A stretch of DNA of 64,000 bases from Palsa-465 sp963800475 (GTDB lineage: Bacteria > Actinomycetota > Thermoleophilia > Solirubrobacterales > Solirubrobacteraceae). The stretch is from NCBI GenBank assembly GCA_963800475.1, contig CAWDAZ010000001.1:62001-126000 (forward strand), in the 5' to 3' direction. Under the pieces are notes generated by a model. It was not told the DNA's origin. It saw only the letters and a list, made by a program, of their open reading frames with translations, and ran no database searches. Shown here one piece after another: positions 16,615-25,355 of this stretch (position 1 is its first letter; the number at the start of each line of letters is the position of its first letter). The position numbers and the translations under genes are program-made.

Positions 16615-17604
16615 ATGGACCAAGCGCCAGTGCGCGAAGTACCTGAGACGCACCCGGCCAGTCGGGTCTATCGAATATTCACCGGGATGTTCGTCTTCGG
16701 TCCGCCCGCCCTGCTGGTCGCGTCTTTCCGCAAGCGCTGGTTTCACGCCACCCCCACCAACCGTCGTATCTTCGCGGTGTCCTACCTCCTGAGTGGGTTC
16801 GGTATCACGGCGGGCTACCACCGGCTGTTCACGCACCGGAGCTTCAGGACCTACCCGCTCATCCGAGGCATCTTCGCCGTTCTCGGTTCGACGGCGATTC
16901 AGGGGTCGGTCCCCGACTGGGTGGCGGACCATCGCAAGCACCATGCCTACGCCGATGAAGCCGGCGATCCACATAGCCCCCACGTCGGCCACGAGGGTGG
17001 CCGGATACGAGGCTTCGTGCACGCGCACTTCGGCTGGCTGTTTGCTGACGAGAAGGCATCGCGGCATCGCTATGTCCCGGATCTGCTCGATGATCCCGTC
17101 GTGATGGAGGTGCACCGCCGCTTTGCTCTCATCGTGGTGCTGAGTTACTTTGTCGCGCCATTCATGGCTGGGCTGCTCGTTACGAGAAAGCTTCGTGGTG
17201 GGCTGGCGGGCTTCCTGTGGGGTGGTCCGTTGCGCGTGTTTTTCGTGCACCACGCCACCTGGAGCGTGAACTCGGTCTGCCACCTCTGGGGCAAGCGCCC
17301 GTTCGAGACCCGGGATCAGAGTCGAAACAATCTGTCGGTTGCACTGGTCGGACTTGGCGAGGGCAATCATCACAACCATCACGCCTTCCCGAGGTCGGCG
17401 AAGCATGGCCTGCAGAGGTGGGAGTTCGATCCGACGTGGTGGCTCATCTTGACGATGGAGAAGACAGGCTTGGCATGGGACGTGCAGCGCGTCACCCCAG
17501 AGGCGATGGAGCGCAAGCGAGTAGCGAAGCCGGCGAAGGTCACACATCCACAGGAATCGCCGGCGGAACCGATGCGTGACCGCGGGACGGCCGAGGTTGC
17601 GTAG
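16615..17604 (+). CDS. Acyl-CoA (delta-9 type) fatty acid desaturase
   Basis: 329 residues. The three histidine boxes of acyl-CoA desaturases are intact: HRLFTH (69-74), HRKHH (106-110) and HHNHH (252-256), with hydrophobic pairs between them. The spacing and W-V-A-D-H-R-K-H-H are characteristic of the stearoyl-CoA desaturase branch, which makes monounsaturated acyl chains for membrane fluidity. Ribosome site AGGAG lies 7 nt before the ATG. There is no fused cytochrome b5, so an external electron donor is needed. A leader hairpin is noted separately. Confidence 0.92.
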   Translation: MDQAPVREVPETHPASRVYRIFTGMFVFGPPALLVASFRKRWFHATPTNRRIFAVSYLLSGFGITAGYHRLFTHRSFRTYPLIRGIFAVLGSTAIQGSVPDWVADHRKHHAYADEAGDPHSPHVGHEGGRIRGFVHAHFGWLFADEKASRHRYVPDLLDDPVVMEVHRRFALIVVLSYFVAPFMAGLLVTRKLRGGLAGFLWGGPLRVFFVHHATWSVNSVCHLWGKRPFETRDQSRNNLSVALVGLGEGNHHNHHAFPRSAKHGLQRWEFDPTWWLILTMEKTGLAWDVQRVTPEAMERKRVAKPAKVTHPQESPAEPMRDRGTAEVA

Positions 17605-17610
17605 GCGGTA

Positions 17611-17633
17611 GCCGGCGCAAGCTGGACGCCGGC
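17611..17633. terminator. Possible bidirectional terminator hairpin
   Basis: GCCGGCG (17611-17617) and CGCCGGC (17627-17633) form a 7-bp stem in the gap between two convergent genes. No T tract follows, so this is weak evidence. Confidence 0.3.
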
Positions 17634-17697
17634 CTATACAGCAACGACCACCACAGGGCCGCTTGGGACGCCGGACGGCAGCGACCGCGGAGAGCGG

Positions 17698-18633
17698 CTA
17701 TCCGTTGCGCAGCGCGGCGGCGAAGCGCTCGACGATCGCTGCCGCTGGCTCCACTTCGGAAATCGCACCCACGCTCTGGCCGGCGTACATCGCCATCGCC
17801 TCGACATCGCCCTCCATGCCCGCGAGCGGCAGGTTGGCCGCGTAACGCGATATGCCGCTGGCAACCTCCTCACCCTCCTCCGGGCGCTCGCCTGACAGCG
17901 GGCTGCCGGCGGCCTCCCAGAGCGTATAGGTGCTGTTGCGGAGCACACGATGAGGCGATGCCGGCCAGCCGACGTCAAACAGTTCAGTCAGTGCCGTGTC
18001 GCGAGCTTCCGCTTGGAGCAACCGCGCCTTGTACCGCGGATGGGCGTCGGACTCGTCGCTGGCCACAAATCGGGTCCCCATGACGACAGCCGCGGCGCCA
18101 GCAGCGAGCACGGCACCCGCCGATGCCGGATCGCCGATCCCGCCCGCTGCAAGCACTGGCAGCGACACGGCCCTTCGCACCTCGGCCAACAGCGGCAGCA
18201 GACCCACGACGCTCTGTACATGACCGCCGGCCTCGACACCCTGGACGATCACCGCGTCAGCGCCCGCATCGGCCGCCGCTCGCGCCGCGTCCCCCGAGCC
18301 GACCTGTACCAACACTCGCGCGCCTCCAGCCCGCGCGCGCGCGACCAGCTGCGGACGAAGCCCGAAGGAGAACGACACGACCGGCGCACGCTCCTCAACA
18401 GCCACCTCAAGCCGCTCGTCCTGCTCGAAATCGAGCACAAGATTCACGCAAAACGGGCGATCCGTCATCCGCCCGATCGATCGGATCTGCTCGCGCAGGA
18501 CCCCCAGCTCAGTCCACGACGCGCCAAGCGAGCCGAGGCCTCCCGCCCGCGACACCTCGCCAGCGAGTCGAGCCGTGGCGGCGCCGGCGACGGGCGCCTG
18601 CATGATGGGAACCTCCAAGCCGAGAGCGCTCAC
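17698..18633 (-). CDS. Nitronate monooxygenase/NPD-type FMN flavoprotein
   Basis: 311 residues. TIM-barrel FMN protein of the 2-nitropropane dioxygenase family: the N-terminal P-I-M-Q-A-P-V-A-G, G-G-L-G-S-L-G-A, then V-I-V-Q-G-V-E-A-G-G-H containing the His expected as catalytic base, and the FMN phosphate site A-A-G-G-I-G-D and V-V-M-G-T-R-F. Family members oxidise alkyl nitronates (such as propionate 3-nitronate) or, in the FabK branch, reduce enoyl-ACP. Here the short length and the His motif favour nitronate monooxygenase. GTG start at 18633; M11 (18603) is an alternative. Divergent from the cupin. Confidence 0.85.
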   Translation of the reverse strand: MSALGLEVPIMQAPVAGAATARLAGEVSRAGGLGSLGASWTELGVLREQIRSIGRMTDRPFCVNLVLDFEQDERLEVAVEERAPVVSFSFGLRPQLVARARAGGARVLVQVGSGDAARAAADAGADAVIVQGVEAGGHVQSVVGLLPLLAEVRRAVSLPVLAAGGIGDPASAGAVLAAGAAAVVMGTRFVASDESDAHPRYKARLLQAEARDTALTELFDVGWPASPHRVLRNSTYTLWEAAGSPLSGERPEEGEEVASGISRYAANLPLAGMEGDVEAMAMYAGQSVGAISEVEPAAAIVERFAAALRNG

Positions 18634-18756
18634 GACGCGAGCCTACAACGCGTCGACGAGGCTTCTCGGCGAGCGCGGCGGAGCGAGGAGCGCGCGGCTT
18701 GACCGCGGCCTCGTCGCCAGGCATTAATGCCCACAACCGACCAGAGGGAACCGCCC

Positions 18757-19158
18757 ATGCCCGACTACACCGCAAAGCGCTTCGATGAGATGGAGTCGAT
18801 ACTTGGAGGGGTATTCCTCCGAACCCGCGCCGCACTCGGAGTCACGTCGTTCGGAATGCAGGTGATTAACCTCCCTCCCAACCTGGGCGAGGGGTACCCG
18901 AACCACGATCACGCCGAGAGCGGGCAGGAAGAGGTCTACATCGTCCTGCACGGCGCAGCCGACTTCGACATCGAGGGCGCGCAGGTGCATCTCGAGCCGG
19001 AGATGGCGCTCCGCGTCGGCGCGGACACCAAGCGCAAGATCACGACCGGCTCCGAGGGCGCCCAGATCCTCGCGCTCGGTGCGACACCCGGCGCCGCCTA
19101 CGAGCCGCCTGCGTTCACCGAACTCGGCGGGCCGGACCCGGCCCCGCCCGCGCAATAG
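18757..19158 (+). CDS. Single-domain cupin protein
   Basis: 133 residues from ATG 18757, which has GAGGG 8 nt upstream; the ATG at 18727 lacks a site. A cupin barrel with metal-binding motif 1 visible as N-H-D-H-A-E-S-G-Q-E-E-V-Y (two His plus Glu), followed by V-L-H-G-A-A. Motif 2 is less clear and lacks an obvious His, so the metal site may be incomplete. Cytoplasmic. It may be a small-molecule binding protein or an isomerase/dioxygenase; nothing narrows the substrate. Convergent with the SRPBCC gene. Confidence 0.82.
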   Translation: MPDYTAKRFDEMESILGGVFLRTRAALGVTSFGMQVINLPPNLGEGYPNHDHAESGQEEVYIVLHGAADFDIEGAQVHLEPEMALRVGADTKRKITTGSEGAQILALGATPGAAYEPPAFTELGGPDPAPPAQ

Positions 19159-19198
19159 CCGACCGAAGCGGAACCTGCCGCGCCCGGCACGGAACAAC

Positions 19199-19636
19199 CT
19201 ACTGGCGTTCTACGAGCGCCTTGAAGTTGTTGAGAGCTGCTTCGAGAGTGTTGCCGTTCATGCGCTCAACGATCAGCGCATCGGCCAACTTGCCGAACAC
19301 GCCGCCCGGCAGCGCGTAATCGAACGTCGTGGTCAGGCGCGTTTCGTCGCCGTCCGGGGTGAGCTCCCAGCGAGCGCGTCCCGACAACATGCCCTCCATC
19401 TGGAGCAGCTGCAGCTTGCCCGGCTGGTAGTCGAGGACCGTCTCGGTCATCGACATCGACATGCCGGCCGATTTCGCCTTGAAGGCGACCTTGCCCCCTT
19501 CTTCGGGGAAAGGAGCGGCAATGTCGATCTCCGTCATCCCCGGATACCAGTCCGGCCAGCGGCTGGCATCGCTCAAGAGCGCCATGGTCGCCTCCGGCGA
19601 GGCCTTGATCTGGACACTGCGTTGCACGATCGCCAT
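19199..19636 (-). CDS. SRPBCC (START-like) family protein
   Basis: 145 residues covering one complete START-like domain. The N-terminal I-K-A-S-P-E-A, then S-D-A-S-R-W-P-D-W-Y-P-G, and the long C-terminal helix (L-E-A-A-L-N-N-F-K-A-L-V-E) are typical of the polyketide-cyclase/CoxG-like branch, which binds a hydrophobic ligand in a deep cavity. No signal peptide. A ribosome site (AGGAGA) precedes the ATG. It sits downstream of the helicase on the same strand, separated by a hairpin, so it is probably its own unit. Confidence 0.85.
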   Translation of the reverse strand: MAIVQRSVQIKASPEATMALLSDASRWPDWYPGMTEIDIAAPFPEEGGKVAFKAKSAGMSMSMTETVLDYQPGKLQLLQMEGMLSGRARWELTPDGDETRLTTTFDYALPGGVFGKLADALIVERMNGNTLEAALNNFKALVERQ

Positions 19637-19668
19637 CGCGGATCTCCTTGCTCTCTCCTATTTTGCCC

Positions 19669-19711
19669 CGCTCCGGGAGCCCGTAACGAGCCAATCGGCT
19701 CGCCCGGAGCG
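19669..19711 (-). terminator. Nested stem-loop, probable terminator after the RecQ-like helicase gene
   Basis: Outer 9-bp arms CGCTCCGGG (19669-19677) and CCCGGAGCG (19703-19711) enclose an inner 6-bp hairpin, CGAGCC/GGCTCG (19687-19702). It lies 57 nt past the helicase stop and before the SRPBCC start, with GCAAAAT following on the minus strand. Confidence 0.45.
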
Positions 19712-19767
19712 CTCGGCACGATAGACAAAGACGGCGGTCTTGAGAGATCGCTCCGGGGAGCGCGCGC

Positions 19768-21801
19768 TCAGCCCACCAGCGCAGATGGCTCCGCGACGAC
19801 CGTCAGCACCTGCTCGCCATAGCGCTCAACAAACGCAGGACCGATTCCCTTGATCACAGCGAGCTCGTCGAGCGAGCTCGGCCTCAGCGTGGCGATCGAC
19901 TCGAGCGTGCTGTTGTGAGCGACCGTGTAGGCGGGCTTGCCGTTGCTCGCGCGGGCGCGCCACGCGCGGAGCGCCTCGAACAGCCCGGCGTCGGCGGGAG
20001 CGAGCGGCGGGGCATCCGCCGCGCGTGAACGCTTGGCTCGGGCTGGGGTCAACGACGCTGGGTCCGGCAGCCCGATCGTGTCCGGGTCGCACGCGTCGCA
20101 GCAGCGCCCGATCGGCGCCCCCGGGGTGTCGTCACCGAAGTGGTCGAGCAGCGTCCGCCGGCGACATTCGCCCGAAGGCGAGCTGAACGCCTCGACTGCG
20201 CGGTAGGCCCGCCACGCGCGATCGCGCGCAGCTCGACAGATCGAATCGACCTCCCGGCCGCCGAAGTGATCGCTCAGTTTCACTTCCAGCTGCCCACCCC
20301 CGGCCGGCTCGAGCGAGCACAGCCCGGCGCGCTCGGCCACGCCGAGCGACACCCGGTCGCGGTCGTCGCGCGGCGGCTCGATCAGCGCGGTGCCGTGATC
20401 GGACGATTCTCGGAGGCGCCGCACATACCCGAGCACGTCGCCGGGGTCGACCGAATCGCGCTTGATGAAGTTGATCAGGCGGCCGAGGTCGGCGCGGCTC
20501 GAGAGCAGGATCGCGCGGGCGGGGGCGCCGTCGCGGCCGGCGCGACCGACCTCCTGGTAGTAGGCCTCGACGCTCTTTGGGATCGCCCAGTGCACGACGG
20601 CGCGGACGCCGGCCTTGTCGACGCCCATGCCGAACGCGTTGGTGGCGACGACGATCTCGGCGTCGCCCTCCATGAAGCGGTGCTGGGCCGAGGCGCGCTC
20701 GTCGGCGGCCATCCCTGCGTGGTAGCCGACCGCCGGGAGTCCCTCGGACCGGAGCCGCTCGGTCACCTCCTCGACGTCGCGCCGCGTGCCGCAGTACACG
20801 ATCGCCGGTCGGTGGGCCGGGTCCGACAGCGCCAGCGACAACAGCATCTGCTTGCGCGCCTTCGACCCGGTCCCCTCGAGCGGGATCACGTCGAAGGACA
20901 GGTTCGGGCGATCGAAGCCGGCGCGCACCACGTGCGGGTCGCGCAGACCGAGGCGGGCGCTGATCTCCTCGGCCACCTGCTCGGTGGCGGTGGCCGTGCA
21001 CGCCATCACCGTCGGCGAGCCGAGGCGCTCGATCACGCCGCGCAGGCGTAGGTAGTCGGGGCGGAAGTCATGGCCCCACTCCGACACGCAGTGCGCCTCG
21101 TCGACCGCGAAGAGATCGACCGTGCGCTGCGAGAGCGCCGACAGAAACGCCGAGGAGGCGAAGCGCTCCGGGGAGCACAGGATGATCCGCGCGCGGCCGC
21201 TGCGCACATCGGCCAGCGCGTGAGTGGCCGCATCTGCCTCCATTCCCGACGCGATCATCGCGACCGAGTGGCCGCCCAGCACCAGGCGCCGGTACTGGTC
21301 GGCCATCAGCGCGATCAACGGCGACACGACGACCGTCAGGTCATCGGACGCGATCCCCGGCAGCTGGTAGCAGAGGCTCTTGCCCCCGCCGGTCGGCATC
21401 ACCACGAGGCTGTCGCGACCGGCCAGCGCGGCGGCGACCGTCTCACGTTGGCCGGGCCGGAACTCGTCGAGCCCGAAATGCGCGAGCAGCGCGTCAGGGT
21501 CGCGTGGCCCGTCGTAACGACGCTCGATGACCTCGCCGACGTCGATTCGGTCGAGGCCGGTGAGCGCCAGCTGTGCCTCGGCCTGCTCGTCGCGCGGGGG
21601 GGACGAAGGCCGCCGCGCGGGCCGTGCGCGTGACACCTCGGCCAGCGCATGAGCCGCGTCCGCGCCCACGGCGCGCTCGGACTCGGGCAGCGTACGCCAG
21701 ACCGCCCGCAGCGCGTCGAGCTCGCTCTCGACTCCGGGGTCGAACGGGTCGGCCTCGATCCGGTCGACCAGGGCATGAGCTCGCACGGAGAAGTCACTCA
21801 T
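19768..21801 (-). CDS. recQ: RecQ-like ATP-dependent DNA helicase
   Basis: 677 residues. A superfamily 2 helicase core: Walker A M-P-T-G-G-G-K-S (135-142), DEAH (234-237) in the RecQ signature D-E-A-H-C-V-S-E-W-G-H-D-F-R-P-D-Y, motif VI Q-E-V-G-R-A-G-R-D-G. A zinc cluster follows (Cys in E-C-R-R-R, then C-C-D-A-C-D), and the last 65 residues form an HRDC domain (S-L-D-E-L-A-V-I-K-G-I-G-P). An unusual N-terminal extension of about 100 residues precedes the helicase core, rich in D, E and R. It unwinds 3'-5' during recombination and repair. It starts 49 nt after typA on the same strand, probably an operon. Confidence 0.9.
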   Translation of the reverse strand: MSDFSVRAHALVDRIEADPFDPGVESELDALRAVWRTLPESERAVGADAAHALAEVSRARPARRPSSPPRDEQAEAQLALTGLDRIDVGEVIERRYDGPRDPDALLAHFGLDEFRPGQRETVAAALAGRDSLVVMPTGGGKSLCYQLPGIASDDLTVVVSPLIALMADQYRRLVLGGHSVAMIASGMEADAATHALADVRSGRARIILCSPERFASSAFLSALSQRTVDLFAVDEAHCVSEWGHDFRPDYLRLRGVIERLGSPTVMACTATATEQVAEEISARLGLRDPHVVRAGFDRPNLSFDVIPLEGTGSKARKQMLLSLALSDPAHRPAIVYCGTRRDVEEVTERLRSEGLPAVGYHAGMAADERASAQHRFMEGDAEIVVATNAFGMGVDKAGVRAVVHWAIPKSVEAYYQEVGRAGRDGAPARAILLSSRADLGRLINFIKRDSVDPGDVLGYVRRLRESSDHGTALIEPPRDDRDRVSLGVAERAGLCSLEPAGGGQLEVKLSDHFGGREVDSICRAARDRAWRAYRAVEAFSSPSGECRRRTLLDHFGDDTPGAPIGRCCDACDPDTIGLPDPASLTPARAKRSRAADAPPLAPADAGLFEALRAWRARASNGKPAYTVAHNSTLESIATLRPSSLDELAVIKGIGPAFVERYGEQVLTVVAEPSALVG

Positions 21802-21804
21802 GGG

Positions 21805-21840
21805 GCCGTCCAGCGTAAGCGTCGCGGGGGACGGCTGGAC
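21805..21840 (-). promoter_or_regulatory. Two mutually exclusive stems between typA and the helicase gene
   Basis: GCCGTCC (21805-21811) can pair with GGACGGC (21829-21835), while the overlapping GTCCAGC (21808-21814) can pair with GCTGGAC (21834-21840). The two 7-bp stems compete and sit in the 49-nt gap just before the helicase start. It could be a terminator of typA or an attenuator; functional evidence is lacking. Confidence 0.3.
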
Positions 21841-21850
21841 CTGATGCCGA

Positions 21851-23674
21851 TCAGGCCCGCTCGGCCCGCGCCTGCTTGCGCCGCGCGGTTGCGTCCAGCA
21901 CCGCCTTGCGTAGGCGCACCGCGTGCGGCGTGACCTCCACAGCCTCGTCGACGCGGAGGAACTCGAGCGCCTGGTCGAGCGACAGCTCGCGCTTCGGCAC
22001 GAGCCGAACCAGCTCGTCCGCGGTCGAGGAGCGGATGTTCGTGAGGTGCTTCTCCTTGATCGCGTTGACGTCGAGGTCCTCCGGGCGGGAATTTTCGCCG
22101 ACGATCATTCCCTCGTAGACCTCGTCGCCGGGCTCCACGAACAGGGTCCCGCGCTCCTGGAGCTTGAACAGCGCGAACGCGGCCACCGAGCCGCGCCGGT
22201 CGGCGACGAGCGACCCGGTCGGGCGCGTGCGGAGCTCCCCCTGCCACGGCTCCCAGCGATCGAACACGTGATGCATCAGGCCGGTCCCGCGGGTCTCGGT
22301 GAGGAACTCGGTGCGGAACCCGATCAGCCCGCGGGCCGGCACCAGGTACTCCATCCGCACCCAGCCGGTCCCGTGGTTGACCATCTGCTCCATCCGGCCC
22401 TTGCGGATCGCGAGCATCTGCGTGACCACTCCGACGTACTCCTCCGGGATGTCGACGCTCATCCGCTCGATCGGCTCGCACAGCTTCCCGTCGACGTCCC
22501 GGGTCACGACCTGGGGGTTGCCGACGGTGAGCTCGAAACCCTCGCGGCGCATCAGCTCGACTAGCACCGCCAGCGCCAGCTCGCCGCGGCCCTGGACCTG
22601 CCACACATCCGGGCGCGCGCTGTCGAGCACGCGCAAGGACACGTTGCCGACGAGCTCGCGGTCGAGTCGCGCCTTGAGCTGGCTGGCGGTCAGCTTGTCG
22701 CCGTCCTGCCCGGCGAGCGGCGAGGTGTTGATCCCGATCGTGATCGACAGCGACGGCTCGTCGACCTTGATCACCGGCAGTGGCCGCGGGTCGTCCACGG
22801 CAGCGAGCGTCTCGCCGATCATGATCTCGGAGATCCCCGCGACCCAGATGATCTCGCCGGGCCCGGCCTCGTCCGCCTCGACCCGGTCGAGCGCCTCGGT
22901 CACGTACAGCTGACTGACCGTGACCTGCTCGACCTGCCCGTCGGCCCGGCACCACGCCACCGTCTCGCCCTGGCGGATCGTTCCGTTGCGCACCCGGCAG
23001 ATCGCGAGCCGCCCCACGTACGGGGAGGCGTCGAGGTTCGTGACGTGTGCCTGCAGCGGGTGCTCCGGATCGAACTCGGGCGGCGGTACGTGTGAGAGCA
23101 GCAGCTCGAACAGCGGCCCCAGGTCTGTGCCCGGGGCGGAGGGGTCGAGCGACGCCTGGCCGGCCTTCGCGTTCGTGTAGACGATCGGGAACTCGATCTG
23201 CGACTCGTCGGCATCGAGGTCCAGGAACAGCTCGTACACCTCGTCGACGACCTCGGCGGTGCGCGCGTCCGGCCGGTCGACCTTGTTGACGACGAGGATC
23301 ACCGGAAGTCGTGCCTCGAGCGCCTTGCGCAGCACGAAGCGGGTCTGCGGCAGCGGTCCTTCGCTCGCGTCGACCAGCAGGAGCACCCCGTCCACCATCG
23401 TCAAACCTCTTTCCACTTCCCCGCCGAAGTCGGCGTGCCCCGGCGTGTCGACGATGTTCAGCTTGACGCCGCCGTAGTGAACCGCCGTGTTCTTGGCGAG
23501 GATCGTGATCCCCTTCTCGCGCTCGAGGTCCATCGAGTCGAGCACCCGGTCGGCGACGTCCTGACCCGCCCGGAACGCGCCCGACTGCCACAGCAGCGCA
23601 TCGACGAGCGTGGTCTTGCCGTGATCGACATGGGCGACGATCCCGACGTTGCGGATGTCCTGGCGGGTGGCCAT
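21851..23674 (-). CDS. typA: Ribosome-associated translational GTPase TypA/BipA
   Basis: 607 residues, the usual TypA length. The G domain shows G1 A-H-V-D-H-G-K-T-T (14-22), G3 D-T-P-G-H-A-D-F-G-G, G4 N-K-V-D-R-P, then a domain-2 beta barrel, EF-G-like domains III and V (G-R-G-E-L-A-L-A-V-L and R-G-L-I-G-F-R-T-E-F-L-T) and the TypA-specific C-terminal domain (N-I-R-S-S-T, with D-E-A-V-E-V-T-P-H-A-V-R-L-R-K near the end). It binds the 70S ribosome and aids assembly or growth under stress such as cold. First gene of the typA-helicase pair. Confidence 0.95.
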   Translation of the reverse strand: MATRQDIRNVGIVAHVDHGKTTLVDALLWQSGAFRAGQDVADRVLDSMDLEREKGITILAKNTAVHYGGVKLNIVDTPGHADFGGEVERGLTMVDGVLLLVDASEGPLPQTRFVLRKALEARLPVILVVNKVDRPDARTAEVVDEVYELFLDLDADESQIEFPIVYTNAKAGQASLDPSAPGTDLGPLFELLLSHVPPPEFDPEHPLQAHVTNLDASPYVGRLAICRVRNGTIRQGETVAWCRADGQVEQVTVSQLYVTEALDRVEADEAGPGEIIWVAGISEIMIGETLAAVDDPRPLPVIKVDEPSLSITIGINTSPLAGQDGDKLTASQLKARLDRELVGNVSLRVLDSARPDVWQVQGRGELALAVLVELMRREGFELTVGNPQVVTRDVDGKLCEPIERMSVDIPEEYVGVVTQMLAIRKGRMEQMVNHGTGWVRMEYLVPARGLIGFRTEFLTETRGTGLMHHVFDRWEPWQGELRTRPTGSLVADRRGSVAAFALFKLQERGTLFVEPGDEVYEGMIVGENSRPEDLDVNAIKEKHLTNIRSSTADELVRLVPKRELSLDQALEFLRVDEAVEVTPHAVRLRKAVLDATARRKQARAERA

Positions 23675-23712
23675 CGGGGTCGACGATAGAGGCGGGGCGG
23701 GCGATCCGGCTG

Positions 23713-23733
23713 GAGCGTCAGTACCTGACGCTC
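23713..23733 (-). terminator. Perfect 9-bp stem with 3-nt loop upstream of typA
   Basis: GAGCGTCAG, TAC, CTGACGCTC form an uninterrupted hairpin in the 165-bp gap between the acyltransferase stop and the typA start. It is best read as a terminator of the acyltransferase unit without a T tract; it would also lie in the leader if typA has a promoter further upstream. Confidence 0.5.
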
Positions 23734-23839
23734 GCGGTAGCGACCAGTTTCGCCCCTGCCGACGTTCCTGCGGACGAGAACGAACCCTGCGGAGGTGGAG
23801 CGTGAGACGTCCTGTTGTGATGGCTTGGGCGGCGCCGTT

Positions 23840-25279
23840 CTACAGGCGGCCGGCCGCGTGCTGTTCTGCGCCGCGTTCGGCGGGCGTCCGCGGGGCTCGC
23901 CGAGCCGCCCGGCGCGCCGACAGCCGACCCAGCTGTTCGAGTTCGTGCTCGAAGCCGGCGACGATCGCCTGCGGCTTGGGGATCAGCCCGGCGTCGGTGC
24001 GAATCCCGACCGTGACCCTGCCGGCGTAGGAGAAGATGCTGATCCCGAGCCCGATCGACCCGGCTGCCGGCACCCAGCCGACGACGCCCCTGACGCGCGT
24101 GCCGGCGAAGTACACCGGTTGGCGCGGGCCCGGCACGTTGGTCAGGACAAGGCTGCTCTTGGACGAGAACATGTCCACCAGCCGCTGCTCGACCTGAACC
24201 GGGGTGAAACCGATCAGGCCGAGGATCCCGTAGGCCACCGCGCCCTCCGGCGAGTGCTTGATCGAATCCATCCGCCGGTGCACCTCTTCGAGGCGCCGGC
24301 GCCGGCCACGGAGGCCGACCGGCAGCTGGAGGTAGACGAGGCCGAAGCGGTTTCCGAGCTCGCGGGGAAGGGGCTCGTCGAGCGGGCGCAGATTGAACGG
24401 GATCATCGCGCGGACCTCATCGACGAGGGTGTGGTGTCTGCTCAGGTAGCGCCGCAGGGCGCCCGTGATCGCCGTGACGAGGACGTCGTTGACGGTCGTG
24501 CCGGTTGCATGGCCGATCTCCTTGACCTCGTCCAGCATGACCTGGTCGGTCCAGGTGACCTTCTGAGGCACTCCCAGCTCGCCCCGCAGCGCGTTCTCGC
24601 GGTCCGGAGCAGTCAGCAACAGCTTTCCGAGCGCCTTGGTGTCGGCGGCCGTCTTCCCCACCAGCCCACGCAGCTCCGGCCGCGGGTGAGCGAGCAGCTC
24701 AAAGCCCTCGTGCAGCGCGCCGCCGGCGAGATGTGCTCCGGCCGCGAGCGGTCGCCCAAGTGAGCCGAGCCGGCCCCCGCCGGCCCCGCCGTCGACCGCA
24801 GGCGCGATACCCGCGTCCGGCTGATCGTCGGTCATCGAGAGGAGCACGCGCGAGAGCGCGATGCCGTCGGCGATGCTGTGGTGCATCCGGGTGACGAGCG
24901 CCATCCCGCCGCGATAACCGTCGATGACATACACGTCCCACAACGGCTTCGAGCGGTCGAGCGGCGTCGACATGAGATCCCCGACCAGCTCCTCCAGGGC
25001 TGCCCGGTTGCCCGGAGCCGGCACCCCGATGTGGTGCACGTGCCTGTCGAGCTCGAAGTGCGGGTCATCTTCCCAGGAGGGGACGCCGACGCGCTGCTCG
25101 ACGATCCGCTGCCGGAACCGCGGGAAGCGCTCCACCAGGCGATCGCGAATCACCTCTTTGCCGCGCTCGATGTCCATCGGCTCGTCGAACCACATCACCG
25201 AGTTGACGACCATCAGGTTCGTGGGGCGGTCCATGTGAAGCCATGCCGCGTCCGCGCTGTTCATCTGCTGCTTGCTCAT
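23840..25279 (-). CDS. WS/DGAT bifunctional wax ester synthase/diacylglycerol acyltransferase
   Basis: 479 residues from ATG 25279; the frame is open for another 96 codons upstream, but that part looks non-coding and this start gives the family's length. The start M-S-K-Q-Q-M-N-S-A-D-A-A-W-L-H-M-D fits the family, as does the catalytic H-H-S-I-A-D-G (133-139), matching HHxxxDG. The conserved N-V-P-G-P and P-L-D-R-S-K-P-L-W motifs are also present. The enzyme esterifies acyl-CoA to long-chain alcohols or diacylglycerol to make storage lipid in actinobacteria. It fits the other lipid genes here (two desaturases, alcohol oxidase, acyl-CoA synthetase), although it is not in their operons. Confidence 0.9.
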   Translation of the reverse strand: MSKQQMNSADAAWLHMDRPTNLMVVNSVMWFDEPMDIERGKEVIRDRLVERFPRFRQRIVEQRVGVPSWEDDPHFELDRHVHHIGVPAPGNRAALEELVGDLMSTPLDRSKPLWDVYVIDGYRGGMALVTRMHHSIADGIALSRVLLSMTDDQPDAGIAPAVDGGAGGGRLGSLGRPLAAGAHLAGGALHEGFELLAHPRPELRGLVGKTAADTKALGKLLLTAPDRENALRGELGVPQKVTWTDQVMLDEVKEIGHATGTTVNDVLVTAITGALRRYLSRHHTLVDEVRAMIPFNLRPLDEPLPRELGNRFGLVYLQLPVGLRGRRRRLEEVHRRMDSIKHSPEGAVAYGILGLIGFTPVQVEQRLVDMFSSKSSLVLTNVPGPRQPVYFAGTRVRGVVGWVPAAGSIGLGISIFSYAGRVTVGIRTDAGLIPKPQAIVAGFEHELEQLGRLSARRAARRAPRTPAERGAEQHAAGRL

Positions 25280-25355
25280 GTCGGCCTCCGGCGAGTTTCC
25301 CATCACCGTAGGCCGACCGAGCGCGCTCGCCATCCGCCTGTCCCACCAACCCCGA

